Source: Sulfuritalea sp. (GTDB lineage: Bacteria; Pseudomonadota; Gammaproteobacteria; Burkholderiales; Rhodocyclaceae). From it: a stretch of 30,391 nucleotides of DNA. Below, piece by piece: positions 1 to 8,335 of this stretch. Within the stretch, counting starts at the first letter, position 1, and each line of letters begins with the position of its first letter. Location of the stretch: assembly GCA_023229545.1 (NCBI GenBank), contig JALNZB010000038.1:1-30391 (forward strand), in the 5' to 3' direction. The notes under the pieces are model-generated. The model was not told the origin of the DNA, did no database searches, and worked only from the letters and a program-made list of their open reading frames with translations. A program made the translations under genes and the position numbers.

Positions 1-918
1 GGCGTCGATGAGCAGTGGAAAGTCGGCGCGGGGTTTGGGTGACAGGGCACGGCGAAGAGTCTCCAGTGCGGCATCCGAAGCGCCCAATCCGGGGCCGATG
101 ACCGCGACCGTTGCCTGCGCCAGCGCATCGTCGGGCGTGCGCAGCATCAATTCAGGTTGCAGCGGATCGACCGCCAGCGTTTGCAGCAGCCCGACGAAGA
201 CCCGTCCGGCGCCGAGCTTCAGCGCGGCGCGGCCTGCCAGCAGCGCCGCGCCCGTCATGCCGGCGGCACCGCCGATCACCGCCAGCGAACCATAGCTGCC
301 CTTGTGGCTGTTCTTTTGGCGTGGCTTCAGGCAATCGCGAAAATCGTCGATGGCCAGCAGCGCGCCGGGAAAATCGGCGAGGCGCAGACCGAGATTGTCG
401 ACGCTCACGGCGCCGCAATGGTCGGGACCGTCGAGGGTGTACAGCCCCGGCTTGCCGCCGATGAAGCTCAGCGTATGCGTGGCGCGCGCCGCAGTGCCCA
501 GCACGCGTCCGCTGTCGCCATCCAGTCCGCTGGGAATGTCGAGTGCCAGCACCGGACCGGGGAAGGCATTGATGCGCGCGATCAAGTCCGTGTAGGGGCT
601 GCTGATGGGCCGCGTCAGGCCGATGCCGAACAGGCCGTCCACCACCAGACCGTAGTCGCCACTGGGGACTTTGCCGCCGGGAGCGACGACGACAACGGCA
701 ATGCCTTGTTGCTCCAGCACCCGCGCCATGACCCGCGCGTCGCCGCCATTGTTGCCGGGACCGGCAAAGACCAGTACCGCAGCGCGGCTGTTCCTGAGTA
801 GCTGGCGGGCGAACCCGGCGGCGGCCCGACCGGCGCGCTCCATCAGCGGCGGCTGCGCTGCGGCGTGCTGGATTTCGAGGGTGCGCAATTCGGAACAGCG
901 CAAGAGGGGCATATGCAT
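1..918 (-). CDS. nnr: Bifunctional NAD(P)H-hydrate epimerase / ADP-dependent dehydratase, 3' end outside the window
   Basis: This metabolite-repair enzyme epimerises damaged NAD(P)HX and dehydrates it back to NAD(P)H in the cytoplasm. Translating from ATG at 918 gives a YjeF_N epimerase domain over roughly residues 1-205, with the diagnostic GPGNNGGDARVMAR loop, DGLFGIGL and the ALDIPSG segment. The carbohydrate-kinase-like dehydratase domain begins at KGSYGSLAVIGGAAGMTGA and continues to a VIGPGLG segment before the window ends. Its C-terminal catalytic GTGD-type motif therefore lies beyond position 1. A second in-frame ATG at 912 is an alternative start. The gene is divergent from gdhA across about 110 bp. 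Family assignment is secure; completeness of the dehydratase half cannot be judged here. Confidence 0.93.
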   Translation of the reverse strand, partial: MHMPLLRCSELRTLEIQHAAAQPPLMERAGRAAAGFARQLLRNSRAAVLVFAGPGNNGGDARVMARVLEQQGIAVVVVAPGGKVPSGDYGLVVDGLFGIGLTRPISSPYTDLIARINAFPGPVLALDIPSGLDGDSGRVLGTAARATHTLSFIGGKPGLYTLDGPDHCGAVSVDNLGLRLADFPGALLAIDDFRDCLKPRQKNSHKGSYGSLAVIGGAAGMTGAALLAGRAALKLGAGRVFVGLLQTLAVDPLQPELMLRTPDDALAQATVAVIGPGLGASDAALETLRRALSPKPRADFPLLIDA

Positions 919-1027
919 GACGTGATTGTAACCTCAGCCATCTGGGGCCATGGCGTATCTGCCGTACACCGGGTTCGGCTATCATGACAGGCGCGCGTCG
1001 GCAGCGCCATCCATCGGATAAACAGTC

Positions 1028-2311
1028 ATGACCAACAAGCACAGCAGCCTCTCTTATCTCGATCCCGGACGGCCCGAACCCTGGGCCAGTTTCATCGAGC
1101 AGATCGATCGTGTCGCGCCTCATCTGGGATCTTTATCGCACTGGATCGAGACGCTGAAGCATCCCAAGCGCATTCTGGTGGTCGATGTGCCCATCGTGCG
1201 CGATGACGGCACGATCGCGCATTACGAGGGCTATCGCGTGCAGCACAACCTTTCGCGCGGTCCGGGCAAGGGCGGAGTGCGCTTTCATCCGGCGGTGACG
1301 CTGAACGAAGTGATGGCGCTGTCCGGCTGGATGACGATCAAGAACGCCGCGCTGGGCCTGCCTTTTGGCGGCGCCAAAGGCGGCGTCCGCATCGATCCGC
1401 GACTGTTTTCGGCGAACGAACTGGAGCGCATCACCCGCCGCTACACCTCGGAGATCGGCATTGTGATCGGTCCGGACAAGGATATTCCGGCGCCCGATGT
1501 CGGTACCGATCAGCAGACCATGGCCTGGATGATGGACACCTATTCGATGAACGTCGGCCACACCGCCAGCGGCGTCGTTACCGGCAAGCCGATAGCGTTG
1601 GGTGGCTCACTGGGGCGCCAGGAAGCCACCGGGCGCGGCGTCTACATCGTGGCCCGCGAAGCCGGTATTCGCGCCGGCATCCCGATTTCCGGGGCGCGGG
1701 TCGTGGTGCAGGGCTTTGGCAATGTCGGCGGCATCGCCGCGCGTATTTTTCGCGAGCATGGCGCCAAGGTCATCGCCCTGCAGGATGCCGAGGGCGCTAT
1801 TGTCAATCCGGCGGGAATCGACATTCCGGCGGCACTTGCCCACGCGGCGGCGCATGGCAGCCTGTCCGGATTCTTCGGTGCGGAACCCATTGGCGCCGAT
1901 GATTTCTGGCAACTCGAGTGCGAGTATTTTGTTCCCGCAGCGCTGGAGGGCCAGGTGACGCCGCAGCGCGCACAGGCGATGCGAACCCGGATCGTCGTCG
2001 AAGGCGCCAACGGGCCGACAACGCCAGCTGCCGACGACATCCTGCGCGAGCGCGACATTCTGGCCATTCCCGACGTGCTGGCCAACGCCGGCGGCGTGAC
2101 CGTGTCCTATTTCGAATGGGTGCAGGATTTCTCCAGTTTTTTCTGGAGCGAGGAAGAGATCAACATCCGCCTCGAAAGCATCATGACAAAGGCTTTCGAG
2201 GCCGTCTGGCGGACGGCGCTGGAACGTCAGGTGTCGATCCGCACTGCGGCTTTCATCATCGCCTGCCAGCGCATCCTCGCGGCCCGCGAACAGCGAGGGC
2301 TGTATCCATGA
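1028..2311 (+). CDS. gdhA: Glutamate dehydrogenase (Glu/Leu/Phe/Val dehydrogenase family)
   Basis: The 427-residue protein is the usual length for the hexameric enzyme that interconverts glutamate with 2-oxoglutarate and ammonium. The substrate domain carries K105 (WMTIKNA), the catalytic lysine loop PFGGAKGG (K117) and PAPDVGT (D157). The dinucleotide domain has the Rossmann loop GFGNVGG at 229-235. An acidic residue (D253) follows the second strand, which in this family suggests NAD rather than NADP preference; that is inference. The start follows a weak ribosome site and fits family N-termini. The gene stands alone, divergent from nnr and convergent with the diguanylate cyclase gene. A close leucine-dehydrogenase-like specificity is less likely but not excluded. 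Confidence 0.95.
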   Translation: MTNKHSSLSYLDPGRPEPWASFIEQIDRVAPHLGSLSHWIETLKHPKRILVVDVPIVRDDGTIAHYEGYRVQHNLSRGPGKGGVRFHPAVTLNEVMALSGWMTIKNAALGLPFGGAKGGVRIDPRLFSANELERITRRYTSEIGIVIGPDKDIPAPDVGTDQQTMAWMMDTYSMNVGHTASGVVTGKPIALGGSLGRQEATGRGVYIVAREAGIRAGIPISGARVVVQGFGNVGGIAARIFREHGAKVIALQDAEGAIVNPAGIDIPAALAHAAAHGSLSGFFGAEPIGADDFWQLECEYFVPAALEGQVTPQRAQAMRTRIVVEGANGPTTPAADDILRERDILAIPDVLANAGGVTVSYFEWVQDFSSFFWSEEEINIRLESIMTKAFEAVWRTALERQVSIRTAAFIIACQRILAAREQRGLYP

Positions 2312-2365
2312 GCGACGCCGGGCGTTGACGGAGGCGGCCTCGGCGCTAGCGTCGCGCCGGTAATC

Positions 2366-3457
2366 TCACAAATTCGCCGCCATCATGGCCGGCCCATCCG
2401 GTTGCTGGACGACGCGGTTGCGGCCAGCGAGCTTGGCCTGGTACATGTTGCGGTCGGCGTGGGCCAGCAACAGGTCCAGTGTGCTGCCGTCGCGCGGGTA
2501 GCTTGCGACGCCGATGCACACGGTGGTGCGAACCAGATTGCCGTTCAGCGCCAGCGCGTTGGACGCCACCGCTACGCGTATCCTTTCGGCGACGTCGAGC
2601 GCGCCCGGCGCCGGAGTCTCCGGCAGGAGAACGACAAATTCGTCGCCGCCGTAGCGTGACAGGACATCCGTGTGACGCAACTGCCCCTCGATGCTTTTTA
2701 CAACCGCTACCAGCAAGCTGTCGCCGGCCTTGTGGCCATAGCTGTCGTTGACTTGTTTCAGATTGTCGCAATCGATGACCAGCAGGCTTACGCCCCTGTT
2801 GTAGCGAGTGGCCTGGCCGAACAGCCGGTCGGCGATGATGGCGAATCCGCGGCGGTTGAGGGTCGCCGTTAGGTCGTCGGTTTCCGACTGAAGCTTTACC
2901 TTGCCCAGTCCGTAGCGTATGTCGGATGCGAACATGGTGGTGATGTAGGCCACCAGCACGAAAGGCGCAAATTGGGCAAACATGCCTGCGATATATTTCA
3001 GCGTGAGTATTTCGTGGACCGAGGAATTGCCGCCCAAAAAGACGAAACAGGTGCCGATCAACGCCAGCTCCAGCAGCGTGGTGAGCTTGCCCAGCGCCAG
3101 TGCGCTGGTGATGATGACCAGCAGGTAGCAGTTCAGCAGCGGGCTTTCGAGCCGGCCCGTATGCCACAGCGCCCAGGTGATGAAGGCGGTCATGATCCAG
3201 GTTTCCACCGCGAGTTTCCAGCGCGATTCGCGCCTGAAAAAATGCGCGTAGCGGAAACCCATGACCAACAGACTGTAAATAACCATGGCGAGCGCGACGA
3301 CCGGCTTGTCGTCCGGCTCGGCGCCACCGAACACGTAGTACAGCAGTACCACGATCAGCAGCAGCCATTCGATTTCGGCCACGGATCGCGAGATACCTCT
3401 AAGCTCCTCCTGCTCGATGGAGGTGCGGGCGTCCGTCTCCTGACTTATGCTTTCCAC
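2366..3457 (-). CDS. Membrane-bound diguanylate cyclase (GGDEF domain)
   Basis: This protein of 363 residues is predicted to make the second messenger c-di-GMP from two GTP at the inner membrane. The first about 180 residues contain five or six hydrophobic segments (about 31-44, 52-68, 84-99, 106-123, 129-141 and 155-176) and no sensor domain I recognise. The catalytic domain begins at DDLTATLNRR (194-203) and has an intact GGDEF signature at 270-274. An RHTD inhibitory I-site lies at 261-264, exactly five residues before it. Activity and product feedback are therefore both expected. There is no EAL domain. It is monocistronic, convergent with gdhA and divergent from cysK. The signal sensed by the membrane part is unknown. 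Confidence 0.93.
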   Translation of the reverse strand: MESISQETDARTSIEQEELRGISRSVAEIEWLLLIVVLLYYVFGGAEPDDKPVVALAMVIYSLLVMGFRYAHFFRRESRWKLAVETWIMTAFITWALWHTGRLESPLLNCYLLVIITSALALGKLTTLLELALIGTCFVFLGGNSSVHEILTLKYIAGMFAQFAPFVLVAYITTMFASDIRYGLGKVKLQSETDDLTATLNRRGFAIIADRLFGQATRYNRGVSLLVIDCDNLKQVNDSYGHKAGDSLLVAVVKSIEGQLRHTDVLSRYGGDEFVVLLPETPAPGALDVAERIRVAVASNALALNGNLVRTTVCIGVASYPRDGSTLDLLLAHADRNMYQAKLAGRNRVVQQPDGPAMMAANL

Positions 3458-3615
3458 TTATGGTCAACTTTCCATCCGGTTCCGGCGGCCCCGGAAGCTG
3501 GGTCATTATGCCATTGGTTGGACCGCCGCAAGGTACTTCCCCTGTCGGGTGATTTGGCGGCACAATCGCCTTTGGCCAGATGCCGGGCTCACGGTCGGGA
3601 AAAGGAGTGGATAAA

Positions 3616-4560
3616 TTGAAAATCGCCAACAACGTCGCCGAACTGATCGGCAATACTCCGCTGGTGCGCCTCAACCGGTTGAATGCCGGCGAAGAGTTTG
3701 AAAACGCGGCAACCATCGCGCTCAAGCTGGAGTTCTTCAATCCCGCGCACAGCGTCAAGGACCGCATTGCCGCAGCCATGCTCGACGCCGCAGAAATGGC
3801 CGGCAAGATCAAGCCGGACACGATCATTCTCGAACCGACTTCGGGCAACACCGGCATCGGTCTGGCCATGGTCGCCGCCGCGCGCGGCTACAAGGCGGCG
3901 TTTGTCATGCCGGAAACCATGAGCCGCGAACGCAAGCTGCTGCTCAAGGCTTACGGCGCCGAACTGATCCTGACGCCCGGCCCGGACGGCATGGGCGGCG
4001 CCATCAGGAAGGCGCAGGAAATGGCGGCGGCGGACTCGCGCTATTTCGTTCCGCAGCAGTTCGAGAACCCGGCCAATCCGGAAATTCATCGCCAGACCAC
4101 GGCCGAGGAAATCTGGCGCGACACCGACGGTCAGGTCGACATCTTCATTTGCGGCGTCGGCACCGGCGGCACCATCACCGGTGTCGGCGAAGTCCTGAAG
4201 GCGCGCAAACCCGGCGTGCGGGTCATCGCCGTCGAACCCGATGCCAGTCCGGTGCTGTCGGGCGGCGCAAAGGGGCCGCATCCGATTCAGGGCATCGGTG
4301 CCGGATTTGTGCCGGCCATCCTCAACACCGAAGTCTATGACGAAGTGGTGCGCGTGACGAACGACGACGCGCTCGACACCGCCCGTCGGCTGGCGACCGA
4401 CGAGGGCCTGCTGGTCGGCATTTCATCGGGCGCGGCGGTGTGGGCCGCGCTGGAAGTGGCGAAGCGGCCGGAGAACAAGGGCAAGCTGGCGGTGGTCATC
4501 ATTCCGTCTTTCGGCGAACGCTATCTGTCGACGGTGCTGTATCAGCATCTGGAGGTGTGA
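3616..4560 (+). CDS. cysK: Cysteine synthase A (O-acetylserine sulfhydrylase), TTG start
   Basis: This PLP enzyme makes cysteine from O-acetylserine and sulfide. The PLP lysine is K48 in HSVKDRIA, TSGNTG at 75-80 binds the substrate carboxylate, and a GTGGT phosphate loop follows near residue 175. I place the start at TTG 3616: AAAGGAG at 3601-3607 lies eight bases upstream, and the protein then begins MKIANNVAELIGNTPLVRLN, as CysK proteins do. The in-frame ATG at 3580 would add 12 residues of no family similarity (GSRSGKGVDK) and would put the ribosome site inside the gene. The length of 314 residues is normal. The last 62 bases overlap the convergent DUF3301 gene. CysM-type specificity is possible, but the sequence reads as CysK. 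Confidence 0.94.
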   Translation: MKIANNVAELIGNTPLVRLNRLNAGEEFENAATIALKLEFFNPAHSVKDRIAAAMLDAAEMAGKIKPDTIILEPTSGNTGIGLAMVAAARGYKAAFVMPETMSRERKLLLKAYGAELILTPGPDGMGGAIRKAQEMAAADSRYFVPQQFENPANPEIHRQTTAEEIWRDTDGQVDIFICGVGTGGTITGVGEVLKARKPGVRVIAVEPDASPVLSGGAKGPHPIQGIGAGFVPAILNTEVYDEVVRVTNDDALDTARRLATDEGLLVGISSGAAVWAALEVAKRPENKGKLAVVIIPSFGERYLSTVLYQHLEV

Positions 4561-4864
4561 GCGCCAGATTCAGGTTGATGACGAGTACGCGGCTTCCCAG
4601 CATGACAATACTTCCCGCCGTGCGGTCATTGCCCGTGTCGCTGTACTCGAAACCATAGACGCGGCGGACTCGAAATACGCCATCATCATCTCGCGCCGGG
4701 CTGATCCGCGCGATGGCAACGGTGTCGTCCAGCAGCAGCAGTTGCTCCGCGTCGCACGCGGCCTTGGCCGCCGATACCGCCATTTCGCGCGCCTTGAGAC
4801 TGTCGAGCCATAGCCAGACGACGGTGGCCAGCAGCAGAAGGCCGAGAAGATCGAAAAAGTCCAT
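4499..4864 (-). CDS. DUF3301 family small membrane-anchored protein
   Basis: This protein of about 121 residues has one N-terminal membrane segment (DLLGLLLLATVVWLWLDSL) followed by a soluble domain. The pattern AKAACDAEQLLLLDDTVAI, then a central RVYGFEYSDTGNDR segment, matches the proteobacterial DUF3301 family, whose function is not known. ATG at 4864 is chosen; an in-frame GTG at 4870 would add two residues. The 3' end runs 62 bases into the 3' end of cysK on the other strand, an unusually deep convergent overlap. In related genomes DUF3301 genes often stand alone, so the neighbours say little about role. Confidence 0.82.
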   Translation of the reverse strand: MDFFDLLGLLLLATVVWLWLDSLKAREMAVSAAKAACDAEQLLLLDDTVAIARISPARDDDGVFRVRRVYGFEYSDTGNDRTAGSIVMLGSRVLVINLNLALTPPDADTAPSTDSVRRKTE

Positions 4865-4914
4865 GCGCACAGCCTAACCGAAATCGCGGGCTGGCCAGCG
4901 CCGGAGTCGTCGGG

Positions 4915-5916
4915 TCAAACCAGCCCGGCGTCGCTCAATTCCTGTTTGAGCCAGGCGTAGTAGACCGGCGCGGCGATGACTCCCGGCAGGCCGAAGGCGG
5001 CTTCCATGACCAGCATGGCCAGCAGCAGTTCCCAGGATTTTGCCGAGATTTGCGCGCCGACAATGCGGGCGTTGAGGAAGTATTCGAACTTGTGCACCAC
5101 GACCAGAAAGCCCAGTGAGGCCATGGCGACTTGCGGCGAGTGGGCGAGGCTGACGACGACGATCACCGTATTCGAGATCAGGTTGCCGATCACCGGCAGC
5201 AGGCCGACGACGAAGGTGAGGGCAACCATGGTTTTTGTCAGCGGCAGATGAATGCCGAACAGCGGCAGCAGCACGACGAGATAGAGCGCGGTGAGCGCCG
5301 TGTTGATGGCCGAAATGCGCATCTGGGCGAAGACGATGCGACGAAACGCTTCGGCGAGGCGGCGTGCGCGTTCGGTGAGCGCCGCCGCCAGCGGTCGCGT
5401 GATGCGCTCGCCATCGACTTCAAGCAGCGCGAGCATGGCGCCGATGATCAGGCCGACCAGCACGTGCGCCATGACGACACCGGCTTCCTTGCCGATCGTT
5501 TGTACCTGCCCCGCGTGTTCTCGCAGCCACTGCACCACGGCGGTCCTGGTGCCTTCGACGCTGTCGGGCAGGGCGTCGATCAGCCAGCCCGGCAATGAGT
5601 GGCGGGAGTTTTCGAGGATTTCGGCCATTTTTTGCGCCAGCGCGGCGAGGCTGCCTGAATCGCTTCTGAAGAAGCCGATGGTCAGCACGGCGCCCAGCAC
5701 CGTGACGCCTATGACGATGGCGGCGAGGAAAACCACGGCGGCCTGTTTTGCTCGCCGGCTGGAAAGTCTTCGTTCCAGCAGCGGTGCGGTCAGGTGCACC
5801 AGTTCGTACACCAGCAGCCCTGCCAGCAGCGCCGGCAACAGATGCAGTTTGAGTACCAGAAACAGGGCCAGAGCGGCGATGAGCCAGGAGGCTTGCTGGA
5901 TGCGATGGGCGGGCAT
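4915..5916 (-). CDS. AI-2E family transporter (PerM/TqsA-like permease)
   Basis: The 333-residue inner-membrane protein has the architecture of the AI-2 exporter family (UPF0118): paired N-terminal helices at about 10-40, a helix at 58-85, a long soluble loop, then a block of C-terminal helices. The family's conserved region is visible in VGLLPVIGNLISNTVIVVVSL and in FGLPGVIAAPVYYAWLKQEL near the end. Members export diverse substrates, some the quorum signal AI-2 and some sodium/protons, so the substrate is not assigned. It is divergent from the HupT-like kinase gene with about 50 bases between the starts. A second member of the family lies at 20317-21459. Confidence 0.88.
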   Translation of the reverse strand: MPAHRIQQASWLIAALALFLVLKLHLLPALLAGLLVYELVHLTAPLLERRLSSRRAKQAAVVFLAAIVIGVTVLGAVLTIGFFRSDSGSLAALAQKMAEILENSRHSLPGWLIDALPDSVEGTRTAVVQWLREHAGQVQTIGKEAGVVMAHVLVGLIIGAMLALLEVDGERITRPLAAALTERARRLAEAFRRIVFAQMRISAINTALTALYLVVLLPLFGIHLPLTKTMVALTFVVGLLPVIGNLISNTVIVVVSLAHSPQVAMASLGFLVVVHKFEYFLNARIVGAQISAKSWELLLAMLVMEAAFGLPGVIAAPVYYAWLKQELSDAGLV

Positions 5917-5966
5917 GGCTGTATTTTTTCGCGGGAAATCGCCCCAGTGTAGGGTACATTTCAGCG

Positions 5967-7361
5967 ATGAGCGAAGAATCCCGTTCCAGTTCAGCCACGC
6001 CGTCAGGCGCCGAGACCGACGCGCCGCATTCGGCGCTGACCGTGGAAATGCTCGCCGCCGCGGCGGGCGCGTCGGCCGAGGACGGCATCTGGCTCGACGT
6101 GATCCGCAAGATGGACGAGGTCTATAACGACCTGCTCCAGTATGAAGTCGCGCTGGAGGAAAAGAACGCCACGCTGGAGGATACGCAGCAGTTCATTTCC
6201 TCGGTGCTGACCTCGATGTCCGACCTGCTGATCGTCTGTAGCCGGGCCGGCGTCATCGAGAGCGTCAACGAGGCGCTGGCGTCCCTGCTCGGGGTCGATG
6301 CGGCGGCGCTGCACGGACGGACGATATTCGATCTTTTCGCCGATGAGGAATCACGCCAGCACGCCGGACGCCTGTTCGCCGATCAGAGCAGCCACGCCGA
6401 GGAAGATTGCGAGATGCAGTTGAAGGCCGCCAACGGCAGCGCGATTCCGGTTTCGCTCAACTGCACGCCGCGCTACAGCGGCACTGGCAAGATGCTCGGG
6501 CTGGTGATTACCGGCCGTCCGGTGGGCGAACTGCGACGCGCCTATCAGTCGCTGCGCCGCGCCCACGATGACCTCAAGACCACCCAGCAGCAATTGATCC
6601 ACTCCGAGAAAATGGCGTCCCTTGGCCGCCTGGTGGCCGGCGTGGCGCACGAACTGAACAACCCCATCAGCTTTGTCTACGGCAATACGGTGGTGCTGAA
6701 GCGCTATGCGGAGCGTATATCACGCTACCTGGCGGCGATTCATGGCGACATGCCGGCGGACGAGCGCGAGGCCTTGCGCGGCGAGCTGCGCATCGATCGC
6801 CTGCTGGACGACCTGCCTTCGCTGATCGACGGCACGGTGGAGGGTGCGGAGCGCACCCGCGACATCGTCGATGCGCTGAAGCGCTTTTCGGCGACCGATC
6901 GCGACGAGCGGCGCGCCTTCGATCTGGTGGCAGTGATCGAGCGCGCCGTGCAGTGGGTGTGTAAGGCCAAGGGCGATCAGTTCGAGGTGAATGTCAGCTT
7001 GCCCGCCTCAATCGAGGTCATGGGTTCGCCCGGCCAGGTGCAGCAAGTGGCGATGAATCTGGTGCAGAACGCCGCCGACGCGACCGAGAATGCACGCGAG
7101 CGGCGACTGGAGATATCCGGTCGCGTCGAGGAGGCCGAGGCCGTCATCGAATTCCGCGACAGCGGCCCCGGCATTCCCGCCGAAAACCTGGACAAGCTGT
7201 TCGACCCGTTCTTCACCACCAAACCCGTCGGACGCGGCACCGGCCTGGGGCTGGCGATCAGCTACGGCATTGTCGAACGCCACGGCGGCAAGCTCACCGT
7301 CGGCAATCATCCGAGGGGCGGAGCCTTGTTTTGTCTGCGCCTGCCGTTGGCCCGGCAATGA
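5967..7361 (+). CDS. hupT: HupT/HoxJ-like PAS sensor histidine kinase
   Basis: The 464-residue soluble kinase resembles the HupT/HoxJ kinases that, with a regulatory [NiFe] hydrogenase and a HupR/HoxA-type regulator, couple H2 availability to hydrogenase expression. A segment typical of that group (WLDVIRKMDEVYNDLLQYEV, 42-61) is followed by a PAS domain at about 75-190. Next come the H-box HSEKMASLGRLVAGVAHELN with phospho-acceptor H228, the N-box residue N368, DSGPGI at 398-403 and GTGLGL at 424-429. All catalytic elements are intact. There are no membrane helices. Its stop overlaps the next start as ATGA, indicating translational coupling. No partner response regulator is in the window, and another PAS-dependent input is possible. 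Confidence 0.85.
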   Translation: MSEESRSSSATPSGAETDAPHSALTVEMLAAAAGASAEDGIWLDVIRKMDEVYNDLLQYEVALEEKNATLEDTQQFISSVLTSMSDLLIVCSRAGVIESVNEALASLLGVDAAALHGRTIFDLFADEESRQHAGRLFADQSSHAEEDCEMQLKAANGSAIPVSLNCTPRYSGTGKMLGLVITGRPVGELRRAYQSLRRAHDDLKTTQQQLIHSEKMASLGRLVAGVAHELNNPISFVYGNTVVLKRYAERISRYLAAIHGDMPADEREALRGELRIDRLLDDLPSLIDGTVEGAERTRDIVDALKRFSATDRDERRAFDLVAVIERAVQWVCKAKGDQFEVNVSLPASIEVMGSPGQVQQVAMNLVQNAADATENARERRLEISGRVEEAEAVIEFRDSGPGIPAENLDKLFDPFFTTKPVGRGTGLGLAISYGIVERHGGKLTVGNHPRGGALFCLRLPLARQ

Positions 7362-8335
7362 CATCCGGCATCGACCCCGGTTGCGTCAGGTTGCGGCTCG
7401 CGAGCGACAGCGGCCGGGTTAGTGGCGTCAGTGTCGGCAGCGAGCGTCCCGCCATTTCACAGCGGCTGCGTGGCCGTTTGGCCGACGAGGCGGTGCGGCT
7501 GGTGCCGCTGCTGTTCGCGCTGTGCGGCCAGGCCCAGGGACGCGCCGCAGTGCTGGCGCTGAAGGCCGCCCGTGGCAAGCAATGCCCGGCGCATCTCGAT
7601 CCGGTGGTTCAGCGCGAAGCCCTGCGCGAGCATCTCTGGCGCTGGCTGTTCGATCTGCCGCCGCTGCTCGGCGAGGTTGCCATGCGCGATGAGTTTGTTG
7701 CCGCGGCGGGCTGGATAGCCGGTGGGCAACGCGACGAACTGGGCGCGTTCCTGTCCGGCCCCCGCATCGAGGTTTTGCGTCGGCGTCTGGCCGCGGCGGA
7801 GGACGCAACCGACCGGGCGCCGCGCCCGCTGCCGGTACTGGACGCGCAGGCGTCGCTGGCTCTGTGGCCACGCCTTGATGCCGACTTTTGCCGCACGCCG
7901 CACTGGCAGGGCAAGGCCGCCGAAACCGGGGCCATCGCCAGACAGCAGGGCAGGGCGGGAATAGCTGCGACGGCATTCGCTTCGCGCTGGCTGGCGCGGC
8001 TCGGAGAATTGCGCGACTGGGCGGCTGGCAACGAGAAAGTCGGCGCTGGCGGTACGGCGAGCGCGGCGCGATTGGAAGCGGCGGCGGCGGTCGGCGGTCG
8101 TGCGCTGATCGAAACCGCGCGCGGCCTGCTGATGCACGAGATTGTGCTCGATGGCGAGCGCATTGCCGACTACTTCATCGTCGCGCCCACCGAGTGGAAT
8201 TTCCATCCGCAAGGTCCGCTGGCCGGCTGGCTCATCGGTCGCGATGCCGCCGACCGTGATGCGGTGCAAAGTTTTGCCGCCAGCGCCGTGGCGGCGCTCG
8301 ATCCCTGCGTGCGCTGGGAACTGGAGTGGCTATGA
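7358..8335 (+). CDS. hoxV: HoxV/HupK-like hydrogenase maturation protein (large-subunit-like scaffold)
   Basis: The 325-residue protein looks like a divergent [NiFe] hydrogenase large subunit of the HoxV/HupK type, proposed in related bacteria to act as a scaffold in active-site assembly. Traces of the large-subunit fold are LFALCGQAQGRA (52-63), with one cysteine where true subunits have CxxC. Others are ETARGLLMHEI (252-262), PTEWNFHPQGPLAGWL (277-292) and the terminal DPCVRWELEWL, where a catalytic subunit would have DPCxxCxxH. It is therefore not itself a hydrogenase. ATG at 7358 overlaps the hupT stop; an in-frame TTG at 7331 is rejected as it lies inside hupT. Residues 227-234 are encoded by a copy of the dispersed 24-bp repeat. 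Confidence 0.85.
   Translation: MTSGIDPGCVRLRLASDSGRVSGVSVGSERPAISQRLRGRLADEAVRLVPLLFALCGQAQGRAAVLALKAARGKQCPAHLDPVVQREALREHLWRWLFDLPPLLGEVAMRDEFVAAAGWIAGGQRDELGAFLSGPRIEVLRRRLAAAEDATDRAPRPLPVLDAQASLALWPRLDADFCRTPHWQGKAAETGAIARQQGRAGIAATAFASRWLARLGELRDWAAGNEKVGAGGTASAARLEAAAAVGGRALIETARGLLMHEIVLDGERIADYFIVAPTEWNFHPQGPLAGWLIGRDAADRDAVQSFAASAVAALDPCVRWELEWL
8036..8059 (+). repeat. Dispersed 24-bp repeat, copy 1 (inside hoxV-like gene)
   Basis: This copy is the reference for the repeat (core AGTCGGCGCTGGCGGTAC). It lies in frame and encodes K227 to A234 (KVGAGGTA) in a low-complexity alanine-rich linker of the HoxV-like protein. Four further copies with one to three mismatches occur at 12426, 21867, 22253 and 25956. 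Confidence 0.75.

Noticed and set aside
19..46. Possible sixth copy of the dispersed repeat in nnr
   Set aside because: Eleven bases match exactly and a GGGTGACAGG end resembles copy 3, but the middle differs and the encoded residues fit normal Nnr sequence; kept only as a remark.
152..1123. Long - strand reading frame covering nnr and part of gdhA
   Set aside because: Arg/Ala-rich sequence without motifs; it is in another frame of the clearly coding nnr gene and crosses the divergent gdhA start.
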